Positions 44,114 to 56,645 of a DNA stretch of 64,000 nt are shown here, one piece after another (position 1 is the first letter of the stretch; each line of letters opens with the position of its first letter). Made by a program: the position numbers and the translations under genes. The stretch spans positions 10,408,501-10,472,500 of the forward strand of contig CM060887.1 in the NCBI GenBank assembly GCA_030762935.1, written 5' to 3'. The notes below the pieces were generated by a model. The model saw only the letters and a program-made list of their open reading frames with translations. It was not told the origin of the DNA and did no database searches. Source of the stretch: Hymenopus coronatus. Its lineage: Eukaryota > Arthropoda > Insecta > Mantodea > Hymenopodidae.

Positions 44114-44725
44114 TTACAATATAAAACATTTATAAATAACTTAGTTTTATTGTTGAAGATTAGTTTAATACGAAATTTGACAAGAAACCCACTAAATTTG
44201 TTGCCAAATGGCAACACCATGAAATGTAGGGTTAATTCATAAAAATAAACAACCAGAGAGTAAAAGCTGGAATTTTGATCACGCGCTTGCGTGATACATA
44301 TTGCATAAAAGCATGGGTTTAAATTACCGCTTTACGTTTCGAGCGATTTTGGGAACAAACGGTACGCGTTTCCCTTCATTTGTCATGCAGAAGACGACGC
44401 CACAAAACACTGTTTAGGCACGCAACAAAGACCGTCGTCCGATGACATATAAACAGTTGAGTTGTGACGGAATATTCTGAACAGAACCTTCATTTCCCTC
44501 CATGTCACGGGATTGCATAAAAAATCGTCTCTTCTCTGGCAACGTTACTATGTATAGAAACAGAGAGCGTACATCATCAATCCTTCAGTCAGCAACGAGG
44601 GACACTCAGCCTTCTTTATATTCCACGCTACAAGTCCACGGGGAAGTGAATATTATTCATAGACAGTCTGATGGGCGACACAAAGCCATAAATATAGCTA
44701 AACAGGATATCTACGTATACATCTT
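44114..44725. other. Unique stretch
   Basis: Moderate GC from 44270 on; plus frame 44502-44744 shows no motif. Nothing recognised. Confidence 0.35.
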
Positions 44726-45697
44726 GGCAACAAATTATTGTTAAAAAACTTACGCTTCTGTTTACTTCGTGCTAATCGAGAAAAAATTAGCAGAAATAGT
44801 TTTATTACTTGCTTCCTTGTATTACTCAAAAGCTGGTTGCTATGTGACTGAAGTTCCTTTGTTTGTATGGACACGAGTTGACAAATTCATATATGAGAAA
44901 AGTATAAGTTTTTAAAAGTCAAACCAAAAACAAGAATATCTTAAAACCGATCAACTCCACAAAAAAATGTATACAATATAAATTGTGTGTTTTAACGTGC
45001 TCGAAATTTTTTGTGTGCTAAGTTTTTGTCCATCTCTTACAGTTTAGCAGTTAAACAACATTCCGTAAAATTAATCCAGAATAAAGTAGTCTTCAGAGGC
45101 TATCCCGAGAAAATTCAAGATACACATTTAATTTGTCAGGTAAATATCTTTAATATACGATATTTTAATCAAAATCGTTAGAGCCATTTTTGAGAAAATC
45201 AAAATTTTCAAAAAAAAGTTCCATGTAAAAGGTAGTTGAGGGAGAGGGGATTTTCTTGAAAATGTTCGTGTCACATCCTTGGAAGATAACATAACTCCAT
45301 GGCACGACAGCTCACGAGGAACCTGGGCCTACCGCCCGGCCGCTGCGTCCCCCATCTCGGTCCACTACAGACGTCATGGATGGGGTGCAGTATTGGAGGG
45401 TGAGACGTGGTCAGCGCCTCGAGTCCCCCCGGCCGGTTAATGCGGTCCTCACGACCTGGAGCCGCTACTTCTCCATCAAGTAGCTCCTCAATTGGCCCCC
45501 CAGGGACCTTACGAGGCTGAGTGCACCCCGGGCCAGGTCTCCCAGCGGGGGAAAAATCCCCACGCCGGTACTGGGGATCGAACCCAGGTCTCCCGCTTGG
45601 TAAGCAGCAACGCTACCACCGCGCTATCCTTGGAAGATACCAAACCTAAATACCAAGTTTGGTAACGGTCTTTGTGTTTTTGAGCTAAGCTGTCCAT
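44726..45697 (+). repeat. HR repeat carrying two nested insertions
   Basis: Starts in 'GCAACAAATTATTGTTAAAAA' (TC end lost). Hosts SINE S2 at 45289-45625 and element E at 45698-46392, and resumes 46393-46634 with a (GACA)n/(CA)n tract (46402-46467), palindrome remnant and AGAGAAAGTGA. Confidence 0.9.
45289..45625 (-). mobile_element. SINE S2, full length, exact 14-bp target duplication
   Basis: ATCCTTGGAAGATA flanks both sides (45275-45288 and 45626-45639), a block of the host HR copy. Minus-strand head TAGCGCGGTGGTAGCGTTGC (A box) and GGGTTCGATCCCC (B box). Confidence 0.95.
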
Positions 45698-45962
45698 ATT
45701 ATGATGATGATGATGACGATAATGATTGGGGTTTAAGGGCGCTCAAATACTAGGTTATCAGCGACCTTAGTTAACTAAAAGGGACACAAGACCAGATTTA
45801 AAAACGGATTAAAATTGGCTACGGATAAAATGCAAGCTAAAGTGAATTTTTTGAAAATGTTCGTGTCGCATCCTTGGAAGAAACTAAACCTAAATACCAA
45901 GTTTGGTATTTAACGGTCTGTTCGTTTTGGCGCTATGCTGTCCAAAGACACACACACAGACA

Positions 45963-46001
<39 letters not shown>

Positions 46002-46392
46002 GCGCACGCGCACCTTTTTTTTTTTAATGTTTTTTTTTGGACTCAGGGGACCTAAAATATATATTTCCGGTGAAATATCGGTATCGAATTTTTGAGTGCA
46101 TTACAATACCTTCTCTATCCCTATGTGCATTGTACATATGGGGCTAGAAAAAGTAAAAATTCAATAAACAGTGGTAAACAATAAGCCTCAAACGGGCAAT
46201 AAACCTAAAAGGGATAAAAGTATGTAAAACTAAAAGCGGAGGAGCATAAAATAATAAACGAACTAGAGCCTGACCGTAATAATAATTGTTGATAAAAATT
46301 TAAAAACCTTTTCAACTGTATCGGCGTCATCACCAAGAACCTCCGCGAGGGAGGCCGGCAGCTGGTGAGTCATGCGAAGAGCTACAAGAGCA
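45698..46392 (-). mobile_element. Interspersed element E with (ATG)n end, itself interrupted
   Basis: Starts with ATGATGATGATGATGACG and 'GGGGTTTAAGGGCGCTCAAA', a style of 3' tail common in arthropod SINE-like repeats, and ends after 'GGCAGCTGGTGAGTCATGCG'. Flanked by GCTGTCCA on both sides (8-bp candidate duplication). An HR 3' fragment (45846-46158) splits it. Confidence 0.65.
45846..46158 (+). repeat. HR 3' third nested inside element E
   Basis: 'GTTCGTGTCGCATCCTTGG' to hairpin TCCCTATGTGCATTGTACAT..GGGGCTAGA and AAAGTAA; long CA tract 45951-46014. The innermost layer of the nest. Confidence 0.9.
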
Positions 46393-46402
46393 TATGCTGT
46401 CC

Positions 46403-46470
<68 letters not shown>

Positions 46471-46639
46471 TGACTGACTGAAATACACACACACGGACGT
46501 TTTTTCAAAAATACTTTTTTTGGTTTCAGGGGGTCCCAAAACATGTATTTCCGGTGTAATCTCGGTATCAAATTTTTGGGTGCATTAGAATACCTTCTCT
46601 ATACAGCATGTACATATTATGTGTAGAGAAAGTGAAAAT

Positions 46640-46718
46640 TATTTAGGGTCTTTCATAACGTGTGTTTTCCTTGAAATCTCGGTATCGAATTTTTAGGTGA
46701 AATGCAATACTTCCTGAA
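46640..46718 (+). repeat. HR 3'-region scrap without hairpin
   Basis: 'CTTGAAATCTCGGTATCGAA' to AATGCAATACTTCC, then unique sequence. Confidence 0.7.
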
Positions 46719-47368
46719 ACTGCTAGAGGGATTAAAAGAAATCTACATTGAATATTAACATACTTAAATGCATAAAACAAAGGAAAACAAATAATTCTAA
46801 CATGGGTGCCTTCACAGAAACAAATGGAAGGTAACGAGAAAGCTGTTTGTGAAGCCATTAAACACCCTCAAAATAGTTCAATGCCCACAACACATCAAGA
46901 TTACATTAAAACGTCACGTTATTTTACCCAACCATGAAAAGAAAATCACTCTTAATAATTTAAAACGTCGAGATCATCACCAGGGCTAGGATTGGTCACA
47001 CACACCTGCCTGCTCTCTAAAGAACACCCTTCGAAATGTGATTGATGCCAAACAAGTTTATGCACCCTATACCACAGATGGAGACTGAAGAATCAAATTC
47101 CAGATCATACTGCTCTCAATGTAGTCAACATGATTCCACGAATCTTACAATTTTTAAAAGATATCTCTTTGTACAAACTTTTATAAAACATTAATTTTCT
47201 TAAACTGTTGATATAAACTATAATTGTTGTTAATTGAAAGACGTTAATCTATTGATTAATAAGACATTGTTACAAATGTTGTTCTAACTATGATTATGGT
47301 ATTGTACTTAATGTTCATTTTGTTTAAATCTTATCCTTCCACACACTTATTGTTATTAATTGTGCGCA
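46719..47368. other. Unique AT-rich stretch
   Basis: No gene recognised; 47150-47340 is very AT-rich, as a 3' untranslated region or LINE tail might be. Confidence 0.3.
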
Positions 47369-48236
47369 TTTTTACTTTCTCTGTACGTACTATGTATATA
47401 GCGTAGAGAGAAAGTATTGCACTCAACCAAAAAACTCGAAACCGAGATTTCACCGGAAATATATGTGTTAGGGTCCCCTGTATCCAAAAAAAAGTATTTT
47501 CAGAAAAAAGCCCGTGTGTCTGTGAACACGATAACTCAAAAACGAAAAGTCGGTAGAATACCAAACTTGGTATTTAAGTTTGGTATCTTCCAGGGATGCG
47601 ACACGAAGATTTTGAGAAAAATCCTCCCACCCCAAACTACCCTTAACATGGACATTTTTTCGGAAATTTTGTTTTTCTAAAAAATGGCTATAACGATTTT
47701 GATTAAAATATCGTATACTAAATATATTTACCTGAAAAATAAAATGTATATTTTGAAGCCTCTAAAGACTACTTTATTTTGGGTCACTTTTACGGAATTT
47801 TGCATAACTGCTAAAGCGTAAGAGCTGGACAAAAACTTACCACACAACAAATGTAGAGCACTTTAAAACACACAATTTATGTCAAATACATTTTTTTCAT
47901 GGAATTGATTGTTTTTGAGACATTCCTTGTTTTTGGTTTAAGCTATAAAAACATACATTTCTGATGCAGGACTTTGTGAACTCGTGTCCATACAAACAAA
48001 GAAACTTCAGTCACATAGCAACCAGCTTTTGACTTCACTTTAACCTATGTTACTCCCTTATTTCGCTTCTACTTACAAGGTAAAAAGAAATAATACTATT
48101 TCTGTTAGTTTTTTTTTCTTTTTTTTTTTTTTTCCTTTTTTATTCGGTTAGCTGGAAGTAAATACAAGCACAAGCTTTTTTAAAAAGAATTTATTGCAGA
48201 GATATAGGGAAAGTCATGAGAATGGAACACATCAGA
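47369..48236 (-). repeat. HR repeat, full length
   Basis: TTTACTTTCTCTGTACGTAC; T-rich interruption at 48108-48139; ends GAATGGAACACATCAGA. 48237-48450 after it is unique AT-rich sequence. Confidence 0.93.
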
Positions 48237-48450
48237 TATTGTTATATTGTTTAAACTTATCACGGTTTATTCTCATAGTTATAAATTCTATTGTAATCGT
48301 GACTCTGTTATTATTATTCATACCTTTAAGATCCTATCTAGTTGCTTGTTTATTGTTAATAAACCTGATGTAATTACTATTGTATTATTTAAGTTTATTC
48401 GCTAAAAAGAACTAGTAGTTACGCGAGTATAAATAAAGAATTAAATAAAA

Positions 48451-49254
48451 AATCTGACGTGTTACAATCACATGACTTTCTCTATATCTCTGCAATAAAT
48501 TATTTTTAAAAAGCTTATGCTTTTATTTACTTCCTGGTAATCGAGAACAGATTAGCAGAAATAGTGTTATTACTTGCTTCCTTAAGTAGAAGAGAAATGA
48601 AGTACCATTGATTAAAGTGATGGTCAAAGGCTGGTTGCTATGTGACTGAAGTTACTTTGTATGGATAGGAGTTGACAAAGCCCTGTATGAGAAAAGTATA
48701 CTTTTTTAAACCTGAAAATCAATATAACATAAATTGCGTGTGTTTAAAGTACTCTATATTTTTATGTAGTAAGCTTTTTTCCATCTATTACGGTTTAGCA
48801 GTTAATGCAAAATTCCGTAAAATTGACCCAGAATAAAGTAGTCTACAGAGACTATTCCCAGAAAATTCAAAAGATACATTTTATTTGTCAGATAAATATC
48901 TTTAATATACGAAAATTTAATCAAAATCGTTAGAGGCATTTTTTAGAACATCAATATTTTCGAAAAAAAAAAGTTCAATGTAAAGGGTAGTTTGTGGTGG
49001 GGGGATTTTTCTCAAAATCTTCGTGTCGCATCCCTGGGAGGTACTAAACTTAAATACCAAGTTTGATATTTGACCGACTTTTTGTTTTTGAGTTATCGTG
49101 TTCACAGACATACGGACCTTTTTCTGAAAATATTTTTTTTTATATAAGGGACCCTAAAACATATATTTCCGGTGATATCTCGGTATCGAATGTTTTGGTG
49201 GAGTGCAATACCTTCTCTATACACTATGTACATAGTACGTATAGAGAAAGTAAA
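48451..49254 (+). repeat. HR repeat, full length
   Basis: TCTGACGTGTTACAATCACATG; CA tract almost lost; palindrome CACTATGTACATAGTACGTA; AGAGAAAGTAA. Confidence 0.93.
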
Positions 49255-49876
49255 AAATCGACATTTCATTTGAACTTATAACGCAACTACAGGTTTCAGA
49301 TAATGTAAGTGATACGTGCTAATGCCTTTAGAAGACAAAGGGGCCTGGCAGACGCCCTGTGAAAGCTCAGGTTAGTCGTCTGTGATGACCCGAACTTGAG
49401 ATCCTCTGCCGTTTAAAGTACGGAATCCGATTATGAAAACTTTAATTAAAAGTCCTCTCTCTGAAAGTACTTGCGTTTTCGGAATGACAAGTAAGCTTAA
49501 AATTGGTAGTATTATCCAGCAGAGGGCTTCATGGAGCGAGCGAGAGGGACGGAGAATGAGCATATAAATGTCATAATGTGTGATATAATATTCCCAGGGA
49601 CGCGAGCAAAACGTTGACTAATGGCAGAGATTGCAATAAAAGCGGCGGCGTTAGCCTTTCCTGGAAGCAACACTCGCTGACCCCATGACAGATGAGGGAC
49701 GCTTTGCGTTCTTAGATAAATTTCAACCGAATAAAACTGACAGCCTGGTGAATTCAAAAAAGCATTCATCAGTAGAAGGAGCCATAAGGACGCTTGCCAC
49801 GAAACGGTTCACATAAAATTAAATACGACTTCCAAAAGTCACTTTAACCTTTAAACCCGCTATAAATATTATAATA
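49255..49876. other. Unique stretch of higher GC
   Basis: No HR blocks. Minus frames 49372-49563 and 49512-49769 have no recognised motif. Possibly single-copy host DNA. Confidence 0.35.
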
Positions 49877-49905
49877 CGGGGGCCATCCAGAAAGTAAAGA
49901 ATCTT
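49877..49905 (+). repeat. Solo mariner-type terminal repeat
   Basis: TA then CGGGGGCCATCCAGAAAGTAA, similar to the ends at 955 and 31875. No partner end or coding found nearby. Confidence 0.5.
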
Positions 49906-49918
49906 TTGGCATAACTAA

Positions 49919-50345
49919 AAAATATCTGATGTGTTCCATTCACATGATTTTAGAAAGCTTATGCTTCTATTTACTTATGCTAATTCAGAAAAATTGGCAG
50001 AAATAGTCTTATTACTTGCTTCCTTCTAAGTAGAAGCGAAATAAGGGAGTATCATAGGTTAAAGTGAGAGTCAAAAGCTGGTTGCTATGTGACTGATGTC
50101 CCTTTGTTTGTATGGACACGAGTTGACAAATTCTTATACGAGAAAATGCACAGGCTAAAGCGAGAGTCACGTACTTCACAAATCGGTCGCTAAGTGAAAC
50201 ACTTAAAATTCCAGTAATTTTGCTTACCAAGAGTAAACAACTGGGAAACGAGAAGATGTCTTCCCGTTTGAGAAACGTTTAATTGGCTTAAAATTCAATC
50301 CAATAATCCGGAATATCTCGAAAAGGGTGAACTCTACAAATTAAA
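49919..50345 (+). repeat. HR repeat, A-to-C mosaic, 3'-truncated
   Basis: TCTGATGTGTTCCATTCACATG, then variant A to 'CAAATTCTTATACGAGAAAA', then C-type 'AGATGTCTTCCCGTTTGAG' and 'GGAATATCTCGAAAAGG'. Confidence 0.8.
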
Positions 50346-50408
50346 GCTGATGTCCTCCATTCACATGACTTTCTCTACATCACTGTAACAAATTATTATT
50401 AAAAACGC
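50346..50408 (+). repeat. HR 5'-end scrap
   Basis: GCTGATGTCCTCCATTCACATG to 'AACAAATTATTATTAAAAA', abutting the hairpin of the next copy. Confidence 0.8.
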
Positions 50409-51290
50409 AATTTTACTTTCTCTACACGTAATATGTACATAGTGAATAGAAAAAGTATTGCATTCCACACAAAATTCGATACCGAGATTTCACCGGAAAT
50501 ATATGTTTTAGGGTCCCCTGTATCCAAAAAATGTATTTGACAAAAAGGTCCGCGCGCGCGCGCGCGGTCGTGTATATATATATGTGTGTCCGTGTGTCTG
50601 TGAACACGATAACTCAAAGACGAAAAATCGGTAAAGTACCAAACTTGGTATTTAAGTTTAGTATCTTCCAGGGATGCGACAAGAAGATTTTGAGAAAAAT
50701 CCCCCCACCCCCAACTACGCTTTACATGGAACTTTTTTCGAAAATTTTGATTTTCTCATAAATAGCTCTAGCGATTTTGACTAAAATTTCGTATATTAAA
50801 TATATTTACCTGACAAATAAAATGTATATTTTCAATTTTCTGGGAATAGACTCTGAAGCCTACTTTATTCTGGGTCAATTTTACGAAATTTTAGATAACT
50901 GCTAAACCGTAAGAGATAAGCAAAAACTTATCCCACAACAAATGTAGAGCACTTTAAAACACGCAATTTATGTTACATACATTTTTTCATGGAGTTGGTT
51001 GTTTTTGAGATATTGCTTGTTTTTAGTTTCAGCTATGAAAAACTTATACAGCAATTTGTCAACTCCTGTGCATACAAACAAAGGAACATCAGTCACATAG
51101 CAACCAGCTTTTGACTATCACTTTAACCTATGGTACTCCCTTATTTCGCTTCTACTTACAAGGAAGCATGTAATAAGACTATTTCTGCTAATTTATTTTC
51201 TTGATTAGCTTGAAGTAAATAGAAGCATACGCTTTTTAACAGTATTTTTTGCAGAGATGTAGAGAAAGTCATGTGAATTGAACACATCAG
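50409..51290 (-). repeat. HR repeat, full length
   Basis: TTTACTTTCTCTACACGTAA; CG run (50551-50566) plus TA/TG tract instead of CA; ends GAATTGAACACATCAGA. Confidence 0.94.
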
Positions 51291-51295
51291 ATTTT

Positions 51296-51485
51296 TCTGT
51301 CTACTTCCTGATAATCGAGATAAACATTAGCATAAATGGTCTTAATTTCTTGGTTCGTTATAAATAGAATTGAAATAAGGAAATACATTAGACTAACGCA
51401 ATAATCAAATCCTTTAAAAGCTGGTTGCCATGTGGTTGAAGTCCGTTTCTAAGAAGAATTTACAACTTACTGTGCGAGAAAAATT
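51296..51485 (+). repeat. HR variant C fragment
   Basis: 'ACTTCCTGATAATCGAGATA' to GGTTGCCATGTGGTTGAAGTC; no ends. Confidence 0.75.
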
Positions 51486-51487
51486 GA

Positions 51488-52372
51488 GATCTGATGTGTT
51501 ACACTCACATGACTTTCTCTAGCTGTTCTACAAACTTCATACATAAGATACCTTTCTGCACCTTGCTAATCGAGGTACTCATTAGCACAATGTTCTTATT
51601 ATGTAGTTCCGTATAAGTAGGAAGAAAATAAGGGAATACACTAAGCCTAACCAATAGTCAAATGTTTTAAAAGCTGTCGTTATGCGATTGCCATTACAAA
51701 TCGCTTCTTTTCTTGGCCAGGAGTGGAACAAAAGAAAAACGGACACTCCCGTCTGAGAAAAGTATAAGTACTTCACAATTGAAACTAATAACAATGAATA
51801 CCTCGAAAACGATAAGTTCCACGAGAAAAATGTAAATGACATAACTTGTGTATTTTAACAAGACCTACATTTCATGTATAGTAAGTTTTTGTCTACCTCT
51901 TACTGTTTACTAGTTATGTCAAATTAAGCAAAATTCATCCAGAATAAATAGATCTTCAGAAGCTATTCCCAGAAAATTCAAGATACACATTTTATTTGTT
52001 AGGTAAATATCTTTAATATATGATATTTCAATCAAAATTTTTAGGGCCATTTTTAAGAAAATTAAAATTTTCGAAAAAAGTTCCATGTAAAGGGTAGTTT
52101 GGGGTGGGGGGATTTTTCTCAAAATCTTCGTGTCGTATCCCTGGGAGATACTAAACTTAATACCAAGTTTGGTATTTTAGCTACTTTTCGTTTTTGAGTT
52201 ATCGTATTCACAAACACACGGACCTTTTTCTGAAAATGCTTTTTTTTTAGATACAGGGCGTCCTAAAACATGTATTTCCGGTGAAATCTCGGTATCGAAA
52301 TTTTGGGTGGAATACAATACTTCTCTATCCCCATGTACATTGTACATATGCGGCTAGAGAAAGTAATAAGTG
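51488..52372 (+). repeat. HR repeat, variant B, full length, GGC-type hairpin
   Basis: TCTGATGTGTTACACTCACATG; hairpin CCCCATGTACATTGTACATA then TGCGGCTAGAG; AAAGTAAT. Confidence 0.94.
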
Positions 52373-52961
52373 TTTTGAATCTGAAACAAATAACAAGGAA
52401 TGTCTCAGAAATGATCCATTCCACGAAATAAACGTATATGACATAAAGTGTGTGTTTTAATGAGATCTACATTGTCTATCTAGCACGCCATTAACATCTT
52501 ACCAGTTACGCAAAATTTATCAGAATAAAGTAGTCTTCAGAGGCTATTCCCAGAAAATTCAAGATATACATTTTATTTGTCAGGTAGATATCTTTAATAT
52601 ACGGTATTTTAATCAAAATCGTTATAGCCATTTTTGAGAAACTCAATTTTTTTTAAAAAAATTTCATTTAAAGGGTAGTTCGGGGTGGGGGGATTTTTTT
52701 TTTTCAAAATATTCTTGTCGCATTCCTGGAAGATACTAAACTTAAACACCATTTTGGGTATTAACGGTCTTTTCGTTATTGAGCTATGCTGTTCACGGAT
52801 ACACACACACACACACACACACACATGGCTTTTTTCCAATATTTTTTGATTCAGGGGGATCAAAAACATTTATTTCCGGTGAAATCTCGGTATAGAATTT
52901 TTGTGTGCAATACAATACCTTCAGTATACACTGTATACATAGTACGTATAGAGAAAGTAAA
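52373..52961 (+). repeat. HR repeat, 5'-truncated, directly after previous copy
   Basis: From 'TTTTGAATCTGAAACAAATA' to palindrome CACTGTATACATAGTACG and AGAGAAAGTAA; CA tract 52801-52824. 52962-53290 after it is unique AT-rich sequence. Confidence 0.9.
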
Positions 52962-53292
52962 ATAATTCAGTTGTTTCATTTATAACATGGTGAGGTGGGA
53001 GCAAGGAGACGGGGAGGAATGACGGTGGTAGATTACGGTAAACTAATTAAAACAGACGGAAATCTCCGGAGAACTGCTCGGAAGTAGCAAATTGGGCTGA
53101 TTCAAGGGAATTGAGCTTTTATAAATTAATTTAATAACGCAATTGTAACTATCAAGAAGGCGGTGAAAATAATGCTTCAGTTCTAAAGCAACAGTGCAAG
53201 AACAGAGATGGTTTGCATACAAATTTTAAAATTAAAAAACAAAAGCCTTCCTGATATTTAATGGAATGCATCACGCCGTTTAAGAGGTAAGA

Positions 53293-54168
53293 AAAAAATC
53301 TAATGTGTTCCATTCAAACGACTTTCTCCACATCTCTGCAACAAATTATTGCTAAAAAAGCTTATGCTTATATTAACTTCAATGCAAATAGAGAAAAAAA
53401 TATAAGAAAAGTCTTATTATTTGCTTCCCAGTAAGCAGAATGAAAATAAGGGAGTACCATAGGTTAAAGTGACAGTCAAAAGCTGGTTGCTATGTGACTG
53501 TTGTTTCTTTGTTTGTAAGGACAAGAGCTGACAAATTCCTGTATGAGAAAAGTGTAAGTTTTTTTTAAAGCTCAAACCAAAAAGAAGGGATGTCACAAAA
53601 ACGACCAACTCGACGAAAAAGAAATGTATACAGCATTAATTTTATGTATTTTAATGTGCTCTAATTTTTTTGTGTTGTAAGTTTTTATTTATCTCTTAAG
53701 TTATGCAAAATTCCGTAAAATTCATCCATAATAAAGTGGTCTTCAGAGGCTATTCCCAGAAAATTCAAGATATACATTTTATTTGCAAGGTAAATATCTT
53801 ATAATAGCATATTTTAATCAAAATCGTTAGAGCAATTTTTGAGAAAATCCAAATTTTCGAAACAAAGTTCCATGTAAAGAGTAAATGGGGGTGGGGAGAT
53901 TTTCTTGGAAATCTTCGTGTGGCATCCTTGGAAGACGCCAAACCTAAATATCAAGTTTGGTTTTTAACGGACCTTTCGTTTTTGAGCTATTCTGCCCACA
54001 GACAGAGAGACAAACACACACACACGGACATCTTTCTAAAAAAATGTTTTTTTTGGATTCGGTCGGTTAAACATGTATTTCTGGTGAAATCTCGGTAAGG
54101 AATTTTTGGGTGCATTACAATACCTTCTCTATACACAATATACATAGTACGTGTAGAGAAAGTAAAAA
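53293..54168 (+). repeat. HR repeat, full length, tandem 1 of 3
   Basis: TCTAATGTGTTCCATTCAAACG; ends CACAATATACATAGTACGTG, AGAGAAAGTAAAAA directly joined to the next TC end. Confidence 0.94.
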
Positions 54169-54643
54169 TCTAATGTGTTCCTTTCACGTGATCTTCTCTA
54201 CATATCTGCAACAGTTTGTTAAAAAGCTTATGCTTCTATCTACTTTATGCAAATCGAGATAAAAATTAGCAATTTCTTGTAATTAGAAGCGAAATAAGGG
54301 AATACACTAGGCTAAAACCATAGGCAAATCTTTTAAAAACTGGTTGCTATGTGGACGAAATTCGTTTCTTTGCATTACCAGAAGTTGTCAAATTCTCGTA
54401 TGTGAAAAGTTTTAAATATTTTAAAACTGAAACCAATAACAAGCAATTGTCCGCCGGGGTAGTGTGGTGGTAGCATATCTGTCTCACATTCAGCAGGTCC
54501 TGAGTTCCTTATCCTAAGAATACAAATGTCGAGTAACTTTAAGGTTCATGGAGCCGGAGATCATTTGAGCATTTTCATTCATCGTCCGATGTGACTAACC
54601 AGGTTAGAGGACGTTAAGCTATACACACACAAACACACGCGCA

Positions 54644-54680
<37 letters not shown>

Positions 54681-55168
54681 GGATATCGAGAATAAAAAGC
54701 CAACTTCGCGAAAGAAAATGTATATAAGATGAATTGTGTATTTGAACGTGCTCTGCATTTTTTGTGTATCTCTTAGGGTTTACCAGTTATAGAACATTCA
54801 ATAAAAATCATCCAGAATAAAGTAGTCTTGAGAGACTATCCCAGAAAATTCAAGATATACATTTTATTTGTCATGTAAATATCTTAAATATAAGTGGTTT
54901 TCTTCAAAATTGTCCAAATGTTTTCCATGTAAAGTGTAGTTTGGGGTGGGGGGATTTTTTTGAAAATCTTCGTGTCGCATCCTTGGAAGATAGTAAACTT
55001 AAATACCAAGTTGGTTATTTAAAGGTCTTTTCTGAAAATGATTTTTTTTTTGTATTCAGGGGGTTCTAAAACATGCATTTCCGATGAAATTTGGGTATTG
55101 AGTTTTTGGGTGGAATACAATACTATCTGTATACACTATGCACATAGTACGTATAGAGAAAGTAAAAA
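54169..55168 (+). repeat. HR repeat, tandem 2 of 3, with SINE insertion
   Basis: TCTAATGTGTTCCTTTCACG; C-like middle (GGTTGCTATGTGGACGAAATTC); SINE S4 at 54451-54620 and (CA)n at 54622-54677; ends CACTATGCACATAGTACG, AGAGAAAGTAAAAAAT. Confidence 0.9.
54451..54620 (+). mobile_element. SINE S4, shortened, with CA tail
   Basis: CCGCCGGGGTAGTGTGGTGG head and 'GGTCCTGAGTTC' B-box start; ~40 bases after the B box are missing. Ends GGACGTTAAGCTA followed by a 56-bp CA tract. Confidence 0.82.
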
Positions 55169-55960
55169 ATTCTGATGTGTTCCATTCACATGATTTTCTC
55201 TACATCTCTGCAACAAATTACTGATAAAAAGCTTATTCTTCTATTTATTTAATGATAATCCAGAAAAAATAAGGGAGGACCATAGGCTAAACTGACAGTC
55301 AAAGGTTGGTTGCTATGAGGTTCCTTTCTTTGTATGGACAGAAATTCACAAATTCCTGTATGAGAAAAGTATTGTTTTTTAAAGCTGAAACTAAAAGCAA
55401 TGATTATCTTAAAAACAACCATCTCCTCGAAAAAAATGTACATAACATAAAATGTTAATTTTAATGTGCTCTACGTTTTCTGTGTGGTAAGTTTTCGTCC
55501 ATCTCTTACGGTTTAGTAGTTATGCAAAAATCCGTCAAATTCATCCAAAATAAAGTAGTCTTAAGAGGCTATTCCCAGAAAATTCAAGATATACATTTCA
55601 TTTGTCTAGTAAGTATCTTAAATATACGAGATTTTAATCAAAATAGTTAGAGCCACTTTTAAGTAAAACCAACATTTTCGAAATTTTTTCCATGTAAAGG
55701 GTAGTTTGGGGTGGATGGATTTTCTTGAAAATCTTCGTGTCGCATACTTGGAAGATACGAAAGTTAAATACCAAGTTTGGCATTTAACGGTCCTTTCGTT
55801 CACAGACACACACACACGGACGTTTTTCTGAAAATGATTGTTTGGATTCAGGGGGTTCTAAAACGTGCATTTCCGGTGAAATTTCGGTATCGAATTTTTG
55901 GGTGGAATACAATACTTCCTGTATACACTATGTACATAGTACGTATAGAGAAAGTAAAAA
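55169..55960 (+). repeat. HR repeat, tandem 3 of 3
   Basis: TCTGATGTGTTCCATTCACATG; ends CACTATGTACATAGTACGTA and AGAGAAAGTAA. Confidence 0.94.
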
Positions 55961-56645
55961 AAAATAGGGTTACTGTGGGTCAAACAGGAAGGTTAAGATT
56001 TACAGACAAATAAAAATCTCTCTGGCTGGCCTTGACGAAGCGTGGAAATGCGCCGTCAAGTGCAGCAACCCCCTACTCCCTGGTCCCGAGGGATGGGGAA
56101 TCCCAGCTGCTTCACAGGTGAATTAAACGCGCAATCAAGATCGCGGGCGGCCCTATATCCAGGGGTCTCATTACCAGTCAGCAGGGAGTTCAACCCCTAC
56201 TCACATTCCGCGCGTCTTTATCTCTCTCTTGAAAACATTCCACGTCCAAATTAAAGGCTCAGATCTCGGTTCGGCTAGATGGAATTTGCCACAACAGCCA
56301 GATCGTCGTCTTATTTACCAGTGCTGCCAACTTTCCTTTGTCTTTTTATTATGCTGTAGCTTATCTTTCTTCGAAGAGAGAGATTTTGTTTTTCTCTTTT
56401 TCAGAAAGCAAGTCGATGAATGCTAAAGAGGCACTTTCCAAAACAGCCATCACATAAATATTAAATGGGACCGAGTCCATTACCAGAAATTGCTATTTTT
56501 TCTTAGTAAGCTGCTTTTACGTAATCAAAATTATTCATATCAAGAAGCTTTCTTCAATAATACCAACAGTTTTTTCGGTAACTTAATTAAGCTAAACGAA
56601 TAATTACGCTCATGATATTATTTCCAAACCGAATCAATAACTAAC
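55961..56645. other. Unique stretch of higher GC
   Basis: 55990-56300 is among the GC-richest parts of the window; frames are short and unrecognised. Possibly single-copy host DNA. Confidence 0.35.

Noticed and set aside
46263..46571. Cys/Val-rich frames (also 57127-57514, 42156-42449)
   Set aside because: Readings of (CA)n/(GT)n tracts.
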